The notes: generated by a model not told the origin, from the sequence alone. Shown: positions 44,037 to 54,394, counted from the first letter of the stretch. The stretch is 64,000 bases of DNA from DASQZK01 sp963732905 (GCA_963732905.1 CAVTBM010000004.1:1-64000); one strand, 5' to 3'. Translations and numbers: made by a program.

Positions 44037-46004
44037 TCATATTTTGTCCGTCAATACGAAAACAGGTTTTTCACTGACATCAATTTTTACTGAAGGATCC
44101 GTAACTTCCAGCTTCTTCCGAAAGCCCTCTTCCTGTCCGTCGGCAAGGGAAACCAGAGAGGCACTGCCCGGTTCTACGGAAAATGCAAGGCTATATCCTT
44201 TTACTTCAGACCCGTCGCTGGTCGGGCACCACAGAACATAAGCACCTTTTCCCGTTTCCAAGTTCTTATACCGGTAAATCCAGATGTCATCATTCTGAGA
44301 AGGATATTCATCCAGGAAGACCATTCCGGAAAGACAGGATTTCATGGTTGAAGTGTAATACCACGAAGGTTTAAAACTACCGTCACGCCTGGTGAATCCT
44401 GAATTTGAGAAAGTACCCTTGCTCTTAAGATCATTTGCCAGGAACATCATCATCCGGTCTACTCCGGCTGCTGATCCGGCCAGGTACCCGCGAATCAGCC
44501 AGATTCCCTGCAATTCATCAAGGCTTATTTTACCTGGATAATTTTTATGTCCGGTGGCTGATATAAACGAATTTTCATCGGTGTCCCAACCAAACTCACT
44601 GATCCAGACTTCCTTTCCCGGCAGGTTTTCATCTCTCCATTCCACCAGTTTTTGCATCCGTTCTTTAAAATGATCCGCTTCCGGGCTAACACCGTGGGCT
44701 TGTTTCGTTGAATGCTGCATACCTTCGGTATTGTTGTAATGATGAAAATTGAGCACATCGGCAGGGAATGACCCGTTGCGGTAATGGTCAGCCCACAGTT
44801 TCATCGATTGTACAAAACCAGGTTCGATGGAAGCGAGACCTCCGAGGACGAGTTTCATCTGCGGGTCGGCATTTTTGACGCCATATCCGGGGCCCATTTT
44901 CCCCTGGTCGCCATCGTAACACGCGCTGCAGAAAGCAGCAAATTCGTAGGGTGTGAAATGACCTTCAGGCTCACCCCAGTAACGGTCACCTTCATTCCAG
45001 TTCTCCAGGTAATCCAGCCAGCCCAGACCACTTTTTTTGGGTGACGATTCCGTTGTCCTTAATAAACTGTCGGCAACCTTGCGATGACCATACCGGGCCG
45101 CAAACTGAAATAAGTATTCAGACATCAGCCCGTAGGAACCGGCATCAGACGGATCTTTCCCGAAACATGGCTTATCCATGTTTTTCATGGGTGCCACATA
45201 ACCAACCATACAAGGCACAACTTCAATTCCACGGTCATACAGTTTTTTGTAATAATCATCGGTGCTGCCCACATTTTTGACCGGTTCCCATGAAATGGGA
45301 GTCTCTTCATCCGATACTCCATTCCATCCCCAGTTATGGTATTCTCGTACGTTCCCAACGGCATCATGCACTTTGTCAGGCGTCGATATATACGAGTTCA
45401 TCCCGATAAACTGATCGACCGTGATCCCGGAAGGTGAGTGTTCCCTAACGACTTCCGGCTGTTCTTTTTCAAGGGGGTATCCTTCGAGGATGATCTCATT
45501 TATTGCAAGTTCGCAGTTATATGGTCCCAATCCCTGCCACATATACTGTTTAGTTGATATTTTCTGAAGCTGTATATAGCGCGTTTCAGCATCCCACAGG
45601 ATTTCCTTCCATCCGTCAGAATTCGTCAGTTCATACTGAACCGTATCCTTCCAATTAAAAGGCTTTCCCGAGGAAATTTTCAATACGCCGCCGCTGATCT
45701 CATTATGACTACCGTTATACTTGCCAATCTTTCCGTCATAAAGGCGGATACTGCTGATCCTGTACTTTCTTCCAAGGTCTATGACGATGTCTGCAGGCCA
45801 GAAACTGGTGATACCCGGCGTAGCCCAGTAAGTCCGTGGCACGGAATCCGCGTTTTGCTCATCAAACCATTCCATGGCGTCGCCAAAGCCTGTTTCATTG
45901 ATGATATCTTTTTCAGATATCACGATATTTCCGGACTTGTGAAAGGTACAGGATGATAAAGTCAGAACGGCTGCAATATAAAGGACAGAATTTCGAATTC
46001 TCAT
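44037..46004 (-). CDS. Clan GH-A glycosidase lipoprotein with N-terminal discoidin-like domain
   Basis: A 655-residue lipoprotein (signal ending LTLSSC, Cys19). Residues about 30-175 form an F5/8 type C (CBM32-like) beta-sandwich: WPADIVIDLGRKYRISSIRL, YDGKIGKYNGSH and TRYIQLQKISTKQYMWQG. The catalytic barrel (about 195-570) has the candidate acid/base Glu338 in LENWNEGDRYW and the nucleophile Glu470 in EVWISEFGWDTD, in the order and spacing of GH39/GH5-like enzymes. A small beta domain ends the protein. Its family number is not clear from the sequence. The neighbouring GH39 gene suggests that both act on one substrate. Confidence 0.75.
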   Translation of the reverse strand: MRIRNSVLYIAAVLTLSSCTFHKSGNIVISEKDIINETGFGDAMEWFDEQNADSVPRTYWATPGITSFWPADIVIDLGRKYRISSIRLYDGKIGKYNGSHNEISGGVLKISSGKPFNWKDTVQYELTNSDGWKEILWDAETRYIQLQKISTKQYMWQGLGPYNCELAINEIILEGYPLEKEQPEVVREHSPSGITVDQFIGMNSYISTPDKVHDAVGNVREYHNWGWNGVSDEETPISWEPVKNVGSTDDYYKKLYDRGIEVVPCMVGYVAPMKNMDKPCFGKDPSDAGSYGLMSEYLFQFAARYGHRKVADSLLRTTESSPKKSGLGWLDYLENWNEGDRYWGEPEGHFTPYEFAAFCSACYDGDQGKMGPGYGVKNADPQMKLVLGGLASIEPGFVQSMKLWADHYRNGSFPADVLNFHHYNNTEGMQHSTKQAHGVSPEADHFKERMQKLVEWRDENLPGKEVWISEFGWDTDENSFISATGHKNYPGKISLDELQGIWLIRGYLAGSAAGVDRMMMFLANDLKSKGTFSNSGFTRRDGSFKPSWYYTSTMKSCLSGMVFLDEYPSQNDDIWIYRYKNLETGKGAYVLWCPTSDGSEVKGYSLAFSVEPGSASLVSLADGQEEGFRKKLEVTDPSVKIDVSEKPVFVLTDKI

Positions 46005-46086
46005 AGTAAGTGCTTTTTATTGGTATCTAAATTCATGGCTTTCATCTGGTTATTTCTGACACAAGCGACATACAGCCCGCCAGCAC

Positions 46087-48153
46087 TCATTCCGGCTTCT
46101 TCAGTTCCGGAAATTTCACACCGTAATACCCGGTAACTGCTGAAAGCAAAAAATAATAGTTGTCGGCCAGGTAATTGTACCCACAGGGTTCTCCCCCTTT
46201 GGTTCGCCAGTCAACGCTCCGCAAATATCCCGGGAACAGTCCCGAGTGAGTATACTCCCGTTCAAAAGTGGCCATCATCTTAAATAGGATTTCATCGGCT
46301 TTGTCACGCATTCCGGTATTATAAAGTGCCTGTATGAAATGATAGGCTGTCTGACCGCAAAGCCCGCCATTCTCATAGCGCCCCCAGCGTGACATTTCAT
46401 CCCATCCGGCTTTGTCCTCATCCTTAACCGGCAGCGTCGGACCGGGAACACCGTACACAAAATCATACCCGTCTTTTTCCAGCTGGTTCAATAATTTTTG
46501 CAGGATACTTTTTGCGAGTTCTTTATCCACCAGTCCATAATTTATAGCCATACCGTTGATGAAGGTAAACATGTAGTCGTGCATTCTGCCATCCTCACTG
46601 ATCCATCCACAGTAAACCCCGGTTTCCGGATTGAAAAATGTCTTGTGGAATACCTGACGGAAACGACTGGTAAAAGCAGTGATAGTTTTTACATCATCAT
46701 CCAGTTTCAGCATTGTGAATATCCCGTCCATATTCATCAGTGCACGATAAGCCAGCACATTCACATAGGCATCCTTATGACCAAAAGCAAAATCATCCCA
46801 CCAGTTCAGGCTTGAACGATTGCTGACAAATTTATTTCCATCGAACGGTTCTTCCAGGATGCCATCTCCATCCGTATCCGTTGAAATGATCCATTTCACA
46901 GCTTTCCGGATGTTCTCCAGATTCCTGTAAACCAGGGACCAGTCATTGGTAGTCAGAAGATAATCGTAGAGTGAAATCAGGGATACCTCCGTGGATTCCC
47001 AGCCATAATCAGAGATTCTTCCTGTTTCCGGGTTTACCCGTTCTGAAAATGTTCTTTCCAGCGCCCTTCCCAATGCATCGGATACGGACTCATTTCCAGG
47101 GAGTGGGGGAGTGAAAACGTTCATGTCGGCTTTGAACATCATAGACAGGTGGGCAACCCCGCTCAGCAGGAGGTTGTCGCCCATACACTGCTGCGCGGGA
47201 TTTACCGGGAAAGCATTCTGCCAGCAACGCTTCAGCCCGTCGAACTTATGGTCGCTGAAATCACATCCTGCAATTTTCGGATAGTTCTCATCCATTATTG
47301 TAAAAGTAATCTTAGCGGCTGAAACGGGCTGTTTTGAATGAAACGAAAGGATTACCGAACCAAGGGTTATTGCCCGGTAACCGCTGTGGGGGCTCCGGTT
47401 AAACGGGCCAAGGGCGAGACCTGTATTGTTATAGTCGGGCACAAAATGTTCCTGCATATAAATACCGGTATCTGCAGCTTCTACCCGTACCATCCCATAA
47501 TCGGGGAAGTGAAGGATTAAAGGTAATTTCCAGGAGAACTTTCTGATTTCAGGTGAATAAAAAGAAACCTTCCTGTCATATTGATCTGACGGGCTTTCGC
47601 TGCTGCGATCTGCCCAGATGGTCACCGGGGAAATATCGGGTGCGGTGGAGATTCTGAAAAACTCCCCCTTCATCTTTTCATCCCTGCTGCTGACCTGCAC
47701 AGTGAAACTCTTCTCACCGGTAGCTTCTATTTCGCAGGAACATGTCGTTCCGTTCTTAAAAGGAATGGACGAATAGTCGACTTTATTCCCGCTTAATACA
47801 GCCCCGGATTTTATTCCAAAGGAATTTTCATCTCCGCTGACAACGGTTCCGCCCAGCCCGGGCCGAAGGAGTGAACGGTCCAACAGCCTGCGGCTTCGTC
47901 CTCCCGATTCAATGCTCAGATAGGATAACATCGGGAAATCCTTTGCATAGGCCATGGCCATATAGGGTGAGCTAAAAGTTATAAACCGACCGGAAGTATC
48001 GGTTTGTAATGCGGTATCAGCAGCCGTAACCTGTCCCGAACCGGTGGACATAATGATGGTTAATGTCCCAAGGGTCAGTAGCACGTGTTTTAAAATTCCG
48101 GATATCGAATCTGCAGCTGAGCTTTTGAGTTTGAGAAAATATGTTCTTTTCAT
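46087..48153 (-). CDS. Six-hairpin (alpha/alpha)6 glycosidase-like exported protein
   Basis: The ATG at 48153 (MKRTYFLKLKSSAADSISGI) is chosen over one 23 codons upstream because a basic start and a hydrophobic stretch (HVLLTLGTLTIIMS) follow it. The 688-residue product has a large N-terminal beta-sandwich (to about 310, with FITFSSPYMAMAYAKDFPML and WADRSSESPSDQYDR) and an (alpha/alpha)6 barrel (about 320-680) with IAGCDFSDHKFDGLKRCWQN, GRISDYGWESTEVSLISLYD, DTDGDGILEEPFDGNKFVSN and RSSLNWWDDFAFGHKDAYVN. These resemble GH63/amylo-1,6-glucosidase-like and other inverting six-hairpin enzymes; acidic residues in GWESTE and WWDDF are possible catalysts. I cannot name a family or substrate. Confidence 0.65.
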   Translation of the reverse strand: MKRTYFLKLKSSAADSISGILKHVLLTLGTLTIIMSTGSGQVTAADTALQTDTSGRFITFSSPYMAMAYAKDFPMLSYLSIESGGRSRRLLDRSLLRPGLGGTVVSGDENSFGIKSGAVLSGNKVDYSSIPFKNGTTCSCEIEATGEKSFTVQVSSRDEKMKGEFFRISTAPDISPVTIWADRSSESPSDQYDRKVSFYSPEIRKFSWKLPLILHFPDYGMVRVEAADTGIYMQEHFVPDYNNTGLALGPFNRSPHSGYRAITLGSVILSFHSKQPVSAAKITFTIMDENYPKIAGCDFSDHKFDGLKRCWQNAFPVNPAQQCMGDNLLLSGVAHLSMMFKADMNVFTPPLPGNESVSDALGRALERTFSERVNPETGRISDYGWESTEVSLISLYDYLLTTNDWSLVYRNLENIRKAVKWIISTDTDGDGILEEPFDGNKFVSNRSSLNWWDDFAFGHKDAYVNVLAYRALMNMDGIFTMLKLDDDVKTITAFTSRFRQVFHKTFFNPETGVYCGWISEDGRMHDYMFTFINGMAINYGLVDKELAKSILQKLLNQLEKDGYDFVYGVPGPTLPVKDEDKAGWDEMSRWGRYENGGLCGQTAYHFIQALYNTGMRDKADEILFKMMATFEREYTHSGLFPGYLRSVDWRTKGGEPCGYNYLADNYYFLLSAVTGYYGVKFPELKKPE

Positions 48154-48248
48154 AAGGTTGAGCTGTTTATTTAAAGTATCGTAATTCCGGTACTCTGTCT
48201 TCTGAGGACCTGATCGGATCAAATATTCTGTTGAAAAATGACGAAACC

Positions 48249-49787
48249 TTATTCTACATTTATTTCTTTGATATTTCTTGTATCGCCCGGAACTTCAGAT
48301 ATGGAAACATCTTTCCCGTCTTTCAAAATGATCAGCGGCATACCGGATCCGGGAGGCAACGTCAATGAAGAGCCGCTCAATCGAAAGCCATCGAATTCTT
48401 CACCATAAACGGCATTGCTGTAATAATCAGGTAAGCCCTCACTCCAGCTAAGTGAAAATTCATTTATGCTGACATTCTTTGTCCCATGGAAAAAAAATGC
48501 GGGAATATCGTGGGCAAAGACGCTGAGACTCCGGTCAAAGGATGGTCTCAAGTCAAAATTTCCGCCTGAAAACTCAACATATTTACCTTTTTTGATCTTC
48601 ATGACGATGCCGTCAAAATAAATATCGCTGATTGCACCCGGGCTGAAACTGTAGAGCAATATGCCGGCCTCGCTGTTGATTATCATGTCTGAAAAACGAA
48701 TGTTACGAATCACGGCATTCCGGTTATCAGAGCCTGACATCTCGTACGAGGTGTCAAGCGGCATCTGTGAAATGTGGACAGGTTCAGCTTTCCCCCACCA
48801 TCCGGTATGCAGACGGGTATTTATTATTATATCCGAAAAAAGGATGTTTTCTATGGTTTCGCCTTCCCTCGCATTGATGAGGATACCGCGGTTGCTGTTG
48901 AGCACCAGGTTTTGAAATACACAATTCCGGATGCTGCTTTTTGCCCAGCCCAGCCGGATTGCCGCCGACCGGGACTCAATGGTACAGTTGGCAACCGTAA
49001 TGTCGGAAGCCTCCCCCTCGCAGAAACCATCGGAACATGGGCTGATGGCAATTCCATCATCCCCTGCGATAATCGTACAGCCGGAAATATGAATATGCCG
49101 GGACTGGCTGATGTCCAGACCGTCGGCATTGGGCACCAACAAGCTGTTCAATACTGTGACATTATGAATATTCACATACTTGCAACAGCCCAGGTGAATG
49201 TTCCAATTGGGAGCATTTTCAACGGTAAATCCATCAAGAATCAAATTTTCACACTCCACAAACGCCATCAGCATTCCGGGTCGTTTTTTCTCAGCAAGCG
49301 GTCCGTCGGGAAATCGTACTTTAAATTCCTTTCCCTGCCTGACCCTGTCGTAATCAACAAACCATTCAGGACCCAGCGAGTCGGGGTCGAAAAATGCCAT
49401 ACCGTTCCCGTCGATAATACCGTTCCCTGTAATGGATATATTGCTGGCATGAATAGCCCGGATAAACGAAGTGCTCCGGTTCTCGGTTTTCATTCCCATA
49501 TCATCATAATCTTTCAGGTCAGGGCTTGCAAGAAGCCTGCATCCCGATTCCAGCTTCAGGTCAACATTGTCGGGTATCTCAAATGAACCCGACAGGAATG
49601 TTCCCGGGGGAAATAAAACAGTACCGCCACCCCTCTCATGGCACGTTGCTATGGCCTTACCGATGGATTCGGTATTAAGCGTCAGTCCGTCTCCTTTTGC
49701 ACCGAAGTCACAGATATTGTAAACCGTCTGTGCAGAAAGCATTCCACAGGTCATAAAAGCTGTTATGAGTAAACTGAAAATTTTCAT
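48249..49787 (-). CDS. GH28 polygalacturonase-fold enzyme
   Basis: The ATG at 49787 (MKIFSLLITAFMTCGMLSAQ) gives a clean signal peptide and avoids overlap with the upstream gene; an ATG 18 codons earlier would overlap it. The 512-residue product is a right-handed beta-helix of GH28 type: YNICDFGAKGDGLTLNTESI at the start, GNGIIDGNG in the middle, VPNADGLDISQSRHIHISGC and AGDDGIAISPCSDG for the NxD and DD catalytic motifs. The usual GHG His motif is not evident: the matching place reads ESRSAAIRLGWAKSS, although the R-L-G-W might replace RIK. It probably acts on a galacturonate or related bond in pectin-like material, but the active site is somewhat atypical. Confidence 0.85.
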   Translation of the reverse strand: MKIFSLLITAFMTCGMLSAQTVYNICDFGAKGDGLTLNTESIGKAIATCHERGGGTVLFPPGTFLSGSFEIPDNVDLKLESGCRLLASPDLKDYDDMGMKTENRSTSFIRAIHASNISITGNGIIDGNGMAFFDPDSLGPEWFVDYDRVRQGKEFKVRFPDGPLAEKKRPGMLMAFVECENLILDGFTVENAPNWNIHLGCCKYVNIHNVTVLNSLLVPNADGLDISQSRHIHISGCTIIAGDDGIAISPCSDGFCEGEASDITVANCTIESRSAAIRLGWAKSSIRNCVFQNLVLNSNRGILINAREGETIENILFSDIIINTRLHTGWWGKAEPVHISQMPLDTSYEMSGSDNRNAVIRNIRFSDMIINSEAGILLYSFSPGAISDIYFDGIVMKIKKGKYVEFSGGNFDLRPSFDRSLSVFAHDIPAFFFHGTKNVSINEFSLSWSEGLPDYYSNAVYGEEFDGFRLSGSSLTLPPGSGMPLIILKDGKDVSISEVPGDTRNIKEINVE

Positions 49788-49801
49788 TCCATATCCTCCT
49801 G

Positions 49802-52141
49802 TCAGGGAATCAGAACTTTTACCGTGTTTTCCTGAAGGCAATCGTTGATTCTTATTTTATTGCCATTGACCGGCAATCCGTTTAATTCGATCTGAACCTT
49901 ACTCACTCCGGTACGCTGGATGTCGATCCTGAAACTTTTCCCCCTGAAACTCCGGTCAACCCTCACCTCGTTCCATTCGCGGGGCAATTTCGGGTGGAGC
50001 AGCAGATGATCAAAGCCGGGATCGACGCCGATCATCTCCCTCGTCAGTACATTGTAAAACCAGGATACTGAGCCCGTGATCCAGGTAAATTCCATCTGCA
50101 GCCTGTTATTCTTATGATCGGGACCGAAACTGCCGTTGGCGTATACATAGGGCGGCATGTTTTCCTTGGGATCATTCTGCTTACCCGAGAAATAGCCCGG
50201 CGTAATGCGTTTGAAAGCCTGGTACGCCTCATCAGGCCTCCCGGCCCGAAGAAGTCCGAGAATCATCCAGACATTCACATGGGAGTAAACTGTCCCGTTT
50301 TCACAAATGCCAGGCTCCATGCAACTTATCCTGCCGATATACGGATCCGGCTGTGTGAACGTGGGAGCCAGTAATAAATACCCGATATCGGTCTTCAGCA
50401 TTTTATTGGAAGAATCAATCAATTCCTGCGTACGGCTTTCATCGGCAATGCCTGAAATCATGGCCCAGCTCTGGGTATTCAGAAAAATCTTACCCTCCCG
50501 GTTTTCCCGGGAACCCACAGCCCGGCCATTGTCGTCAAAACAGCGGACATACCACTCACCGTCCCATGCCGATTCATTTACAGCCATTTTAATATTTTCG
50601 TAACGGGTCCGGTACGTCTTGGAACGGGCATCATTCAGATACAAAAACATTTCGATCATCTGCAGCAATGCTTCGGCATACGCCATACTCAGCCATACAC
50701 TTTCGCCACGACCCTCTTTCCCGACAGCAGTAAGGGAATCGTTCCAGTCCCCGAACTTTATGAGGATAAGTTGGTGAGCGCCTTTATTTTTTTCAAGAAA
50801 ATTGAGGGCCCGCTCTATATGTTCCAGCACACTGGCCGATCCTTCATCATAAAAATTGATATCATCCGAAAGAAAGCCGAAATCACCAGTTTCCTTCAGG
50901 TAGGAAATCAGCGTAAAAACCAGCCAGAGTGCGCTGTCGGAATAGGGTTTGGTATCTTCAGGGTTCCAGCCCCGGAGAGCCATGCCGTTCACATACTGAT
51001 GCTTCAGGGCTTCCTTCAGAATTTCTTTTGTCCTTGCCGGATTAAATGTAGAGACTCCAAAACCATGCTGAACAATGTCACGGTACCCCATCCATCCCCA
51101 ACGGCACCACTGTGCACCATAGGATGTCTGATGTTTCATCCAGATATTCAGCATCCGGTTCAGATGCTGATCAGGAGTTGTAAACCGGTTATTGGCAATG
51201 AAACTTTCATGATATGTCCTGAGTTTTTCAAACTCAGCATCCATACTGGTAAGAAATATTGTCTTCAGAGGTGCAATGTCATCTTCCCGGTCACAGATAC
51301 CCAAAACCATGTTGACCGTTTCCTTCCGTCCCGGCTCCAGTTTCAGGTCAATCTGCAGGACGCCGATGGTGGCATCGCTCGAACCGACAGACCCTCTGCA
51401 TTTTCCCTCAACAACGACCTGCGGTTCATTGATGCCATTATACAAACCGATGAACGCATCCCTGCTGCCGTCGAATCCGGAAATTGGTTTATCGGCGGCC
51501 ATGAAAGCCGTCTGGTGATCATGAGGGCTGATATGCGGATGCTTGTTCGCAACTAGGGCATTGTTTGCCGCACTGAAATAGCTGGTACGAAAAAACATGT
51601 CGCCATAACTGTTGAAACCCCATTTGTATGAGAACTGAAACTGGTTGTATATGAAGATGCTGAGATCACGTTTTTGAGAAGACCTGTTTTCAAAGTCCAG
51701 GGTCCAGAGTTCAACAGGACTTTTTCCTTTCGGAACAAAAATACGGAAACCGGATGCTATTTTTTCTGTCTCGGATCTGATGATTGAATATCCCAGTCCG
51801 TGTGTACATTTGTACGAATCGAAGGCCCGTTTTACGGGCTCCCAGTTTACGTTCCAGAAGACGCCTGTTTTATTATCCCGTACAAAAATCAGCCGGCTCA
51901 TCAGATGATCACGCCCGAAAACATCGAAATCACAGATTCGTCCAATCCCTGTAAAAAGTTGAACAGCCTCTTTTTCGTCAAGCTGGTAATCCAAAAAACC
52001 AACCCCAGTTTGGTGAACGGATGAAAAAAGTACATCATTCCACAGGAAGTTATCAAAAGCACGCGGTGTTTTCGGATCTGTTATTGTAAACTCCGTCCCT
52101 TCCGCATTAAAATATCCATACTTACTTTGGTTCTTTTCCAT
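49802..52141 (-). CDS. GH94 family phosphorylase (cellobiose-phosphorylase-like)
   Basis: The ATG at 52141 (MEKNQSKYGYFNAEGTEFTI) is preferred over one 39 codons upstream; it fits the family start. The 779-residue protein has no signal peptide and so should be cytoplasmic. It shows the GH94 plan: N-terminal beta-sandwich (to about 300), helical linker, and (alpha/alpha)6 barrel with LIKFGDWNDSLTAVG, GRGESVWLSMAYAEALLQMI, and PYVYANGSFGPDHKNNRLQM. Asp465 in GDWND is the expected general acid. Such enzymes split a disaccharide with phosphate to a sugar 1-phosphate and a sugar, saving ATP. The next gene is an MFS carrier, a frequent pairing for importing and cleaving small oligosaccharides. Substrate specificity is not predictable. 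Confidence 0.9.
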   Translation of the reverse strand: MEKNQSKYGYFNAEGTEFTITDPKTPRAFDNFLWNDVLFSSVHQTGVGFLDYQLDEKEAVQLFTGIGRICDFDVFGRDHLMSRLIFVRDNKTGVFWNVNWEPVKRAFDSYKCTHGLGYSIIRSETEKIASGFRIFVPKGKSPVELWTLDFENRSSQKRDLSIFIYNQFQFSYKWGFNSYGDMFFRTSYFSAANNALVANKHPHISPHDHQTAFMAADKPISGFDGSRDAFIGLYNGINEPQVVVEGKCRGSVGSSDATIGVLQIDLKLEPGRKETVNMVLGICDREDDIAPLKTIFLTSMDAEFEKLRTYHESFIANNRFTTPDQHLNRMLNIWMKHQTSYGAQWCRWGWMGYRDIVQHGFGVSTFNPARTKEILKEALKHQYVNGMALRGWNPEDTKPYSDSALWLVFTLISYLKETGDFGFLSDDINFYDEGSASVLEHIERALNFLEKNKGAHQLILIKFGDWNDSLTAVGKEGRGESVWLSMAYAEALLQMIEMFLYLNDARSKTYRTRYENIKMAVNESAWDGEWYVRCFDDNGRAVGSRENREGKIFLNTQSWAMISGIADESRTQELIDSSNKMLKTDIGYLLLAPTFTQPDPYIGRISCMEPGICENGTVYSHVNVWMILGLLRAGRPDEAYQAFKRITPGYFSGKQNDPKENMPPYVYANGSFGPDHKNNRLQMEFTWITGSVSWFYNVLTREMIGVDPGFDHLLLHPKLPREWNEVRVDRSFRGKSFRIDIQRTGVSKVQIELNGLPVNGNKIRINDCLQENTVKVLIP

Positions 52142-52275
52142 GAATCTCTTTTTTTGATATCGGCTCAGTGTAAAATATTCGTTCTGTTTTTTGAATTCCA
52201 ATTTTTCGTGATTACCTGTCTTTCTAGCTTCCTTTGACAACCTTCCGATTTTATTCAAAGATCTGTGACCTGATC

Positions 52276-53535
52276 TTATGCTTCAGTTAATTTGATGGTT
52301 TTATAGCTGTTCACCTTTTTAATTAGTTTTTTGGCTACCGGAATTGAAATAGCCTGGATTAAGGCAATGACAATCAGAACATAACGCAGAGCAAATTCCG
52401 GTGAAGCATATTTTGCTGCCAACAGAAAAAGGATGCAACCCACGAAACGGCCTGCAAACAATCCCGCCTCATGATTGAAAATGTAGGCAAACTTGTTCCG
52501 TTTTTCAATTTCAGCAATGTGGTCTATCACTCCGAGTTGAATAGGAAAATAAGCAGCATCGAGAAGAGGACGCGAAAGCGAATTGCATATCTGATAGATA
52601 ACGACACCTACTGCACTGAAGAATATGGTGTTTATCATTCCTCCGACCAGGAAAACGAGCAAGCCGAAGGAAAACACATATATGCGGTGTTCAGGTTTTG
52701 AAAAGCGCCCTATAAGGTACAAAACCAAAGCTGTTATTAAAGAACCGATAGCAACTAACCCTCCTAATGAACCTTCCTTCCCGACAAAGCTTAGGATCAG
52801 TAAAATCGGGAAGAAGAATATGGCAGCCTGGGCGATCCCTTTAAAAGCGCCAAGGGTAAGCATCCAGTACCAGTCCTTTTCAAATTTAAAATAAATAAAA
52901 CGTTCATTTTTGGGATTTACAAAATCGCCCCGATGAACCATGACGGACGAAAAAACAGTCAGGCCAAAAACTACTGCGGTAAGTGTAATATAAGCAGCTT
53001 TTGCCGGATACCAGCCGAACTTTTCTCCAGCGATGATGAAATACCCCGCAATGGCAGGCATGACGATAAAGGTAAGAGTATAGAAAAAAGTCTCCATACT
53101 AAAATAGTAGTTCCGGTTGCTGTCATTGGTTGAAGAAAGAGACAGAAAATCACGGTTCGACCAGAAAAATCCATAAGAGAAGCCCATGACCAGGCCTGAA
53201 ATGGAAATCCCGATGATATCCACCGAGGGCAAAAGCATCATGATGCTCATGGCTACGCCGCTAAGCAGCATTCCTACCGAATACATGTGAGCAATTTTTA
53301 TCTTCCGTAACAGGAAGCCATTGACTAAAAATGAAACCGGAATTCCAAAATAAGCCATCAGCTGGTACACGACTACATACGATGTATTGTCGGATTGGCG
53401 CAAAATGTATGCGCCCACAAACAGTTCAATGATGGGCAGGACCAGGGCATAAATCAGGTTAGTCATCAGCAGAATACGCATGTTTCGCGGATATGACTTG
53501 TAATGCCCGTATTCTCGTTTTAGTATTTTCAGCAT
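52276..53535 (-). CDS. MFS transporter adjacent to the GH94 gene
   Basis: A 419-residue inner-membrane protein with about 11-12 hydrophobic segments and a short basic N-terminus (MLKILKREYGHYKSYPRNMR). MFS features include loops such as NGFLLRKIKIAHMYSVGM and GRFSKPEHRI, with IYFKFEKDWYWMLTLGAFKG in the centre; it is not of the sugar-porter subgroup and lacks the PETKG signature of the 19700 gene. Lying directly upstream of the GH94 gene (134 bases to its chosen start), it is the best candidate to import the phosphorylase substrate. The proton or other coupling ion is unknown. Confidence 0.83.
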   Translation of the reverse strand: MLKILKREYGHYKSYPRNMRILLMTNLIYALVLPIIELFVGAYILRQSDNTSYVVVYQLMAYFGIPVSFLVNGFLLRKIKIAHMYSVGMLLSGVAMSIMMLLPSVDIIGISISGLVMGFSYGFFWSNRDFLSLSSTNDSNRNYYFSMETFFYTLTFIVMPAIAGYFIIAGEKFGWYPAKAAYITLTAVVFGLTVFSSVMVHRGDFVNPKNERFIYFKFEKDWYWMLTLGAFKGIAQAAIFFFPILLILSFVGKEGSLGGLVAIGSLITALVLYLIGRFSKPEHRIYVFSFGLLVFLVGGMINTIFFSAVGVVIYQICNSLSRPLLDAAYFPIQLGVIDHIAEIEKRNKFAYIFNHEAGLFAGRFVGCILFLLAAKYASPEFALRYVLIVIALIQAISIPVAKKLIKKVNSYKTIKLTEA

Positions 53536-53560
53536 GATCTTCGGCTATGATTTCTGGTTA

Positions 53561-54394
53561 TTATTTATTGGTGTTTTCCTGAACGTATGCCATGGCTTCG
53601 GAGAAAGTTGCCACCCAGATTTCATCACTGTGGTCCTTCAGAAATTTCAGAAGTGCCCGGTGTTTATCCGCTCCCATGCTCAGGTAATCCCCTCCTATTC
53701 CATGAAAAATGTAAATCCCGAGGCCCTGACTTTGCAGGACTTCCTGTGCAAAACCTGTGAGCACATCTGAAGCCGAGCCTGCAGGGGCTGAAAAAGACGG
53801 AACCTTGAAAAAATCCACCTGACGAAAATCAGTTATGACCGGATTGCGTCCCCCGGTCCTGGCATACCTGACCAGGCCGGATTCGCGCAGAGGTCCTGAA
53901 TAATCGACACCACCCACAACTGTTTCTGAACAGGGATACGCGTAACTCGCAGGCTGTTTTCCGGTAATGGCAAAAAGCAGCTTATTCATCACTTCAATCT
54001 CCCGAAGTATTGAGGGAACATCATAATTTTCCGAACTGAAACGGGGAGACTTTGCTTCGGACCCATTCCCCTTACAAGGGTGGAAAAGAGAATGGTTGCC
54101 CAATTCATGCCCTTCCCCGCTGACGGCTCTCCAGGCAGCAAACCGCTCTTCAGGGACATGACTGTAAAGAAAGAATGTCCCTTTAAAACCAAAAGAATCC
54201 AGCTGGGGAATGGCAATATTTAATTGTGAATCCAAACCATCGTCGTAAGTCAGCACGATAGCCGCCTTTTTACCGCCGGGCCATTGCAGATTCTGAGCTG
54301 AGAGGGGTAAAATAAAAACTCCCGTAAGTAAAGTAATAATGCAGGCGGCTTTTTTTAGTCCGTACCTTTTTTTGGTAAATGTAAACCTCAACAT
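53561..54394 (-). CDS. CE4-like polysaccharide deacetylase, intact
   Basis: A 277-residue exported protein (signal to LSAQ, residue 34). The NodB domain has motif 1 TYDDGLDSQL (Asp51, Asp52), motif 2 in GNHSLFHPC (His101, His105), and GLGIYIFHGIGGDY near the C-terminus for the last His. A segment ASYAYPCSETVVGGVDYSGP stands in the place of the usual RPP motif. Sugar deacetylases remove N- or O-acetyl groups. In this cluster it probably trims acetyl groups on the polysaccharide, an inference from context. Another, broken member is at 360-1016. Confidence 0.85.
   Translation of the reverse strand: MLRFTFTKKRYGLKKAACIITLLTGVFILPLSAQNLQWPGGKKAAIVLTYDDGLDSQLNIAIPQLDSFGFKGTFFLYSHVPEERFAAWRAVSGEGHELGNHSLFHPCKGNGSEAKSPRFSSENYDVPSILREIEVMNKLLFAITGKQPASYAYPCSETVVGGVDYSGPLRESGLVRYARTGGRNPVITDFRQVDFFKVPSFSAPAGSASDVLTGFAQEVLQSQGLGIYIFHGIGGDYLSMGADKHRALLKFLKDHSDEIWVATFSEAMAYVQENTNK

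Noticed and set aside
48774..49586. Plus-strand frame of 270 residues opposite the GH28 gene
   Set aside because: It mirrors a well-supported beta-helix gene and shows no domain of its own.
50771..51556. Plus-strand frame of 261 residues opposite the GH94 gene
   Set aside because: It is antisense to a confident phosphorylase gene and has no recognisable features.
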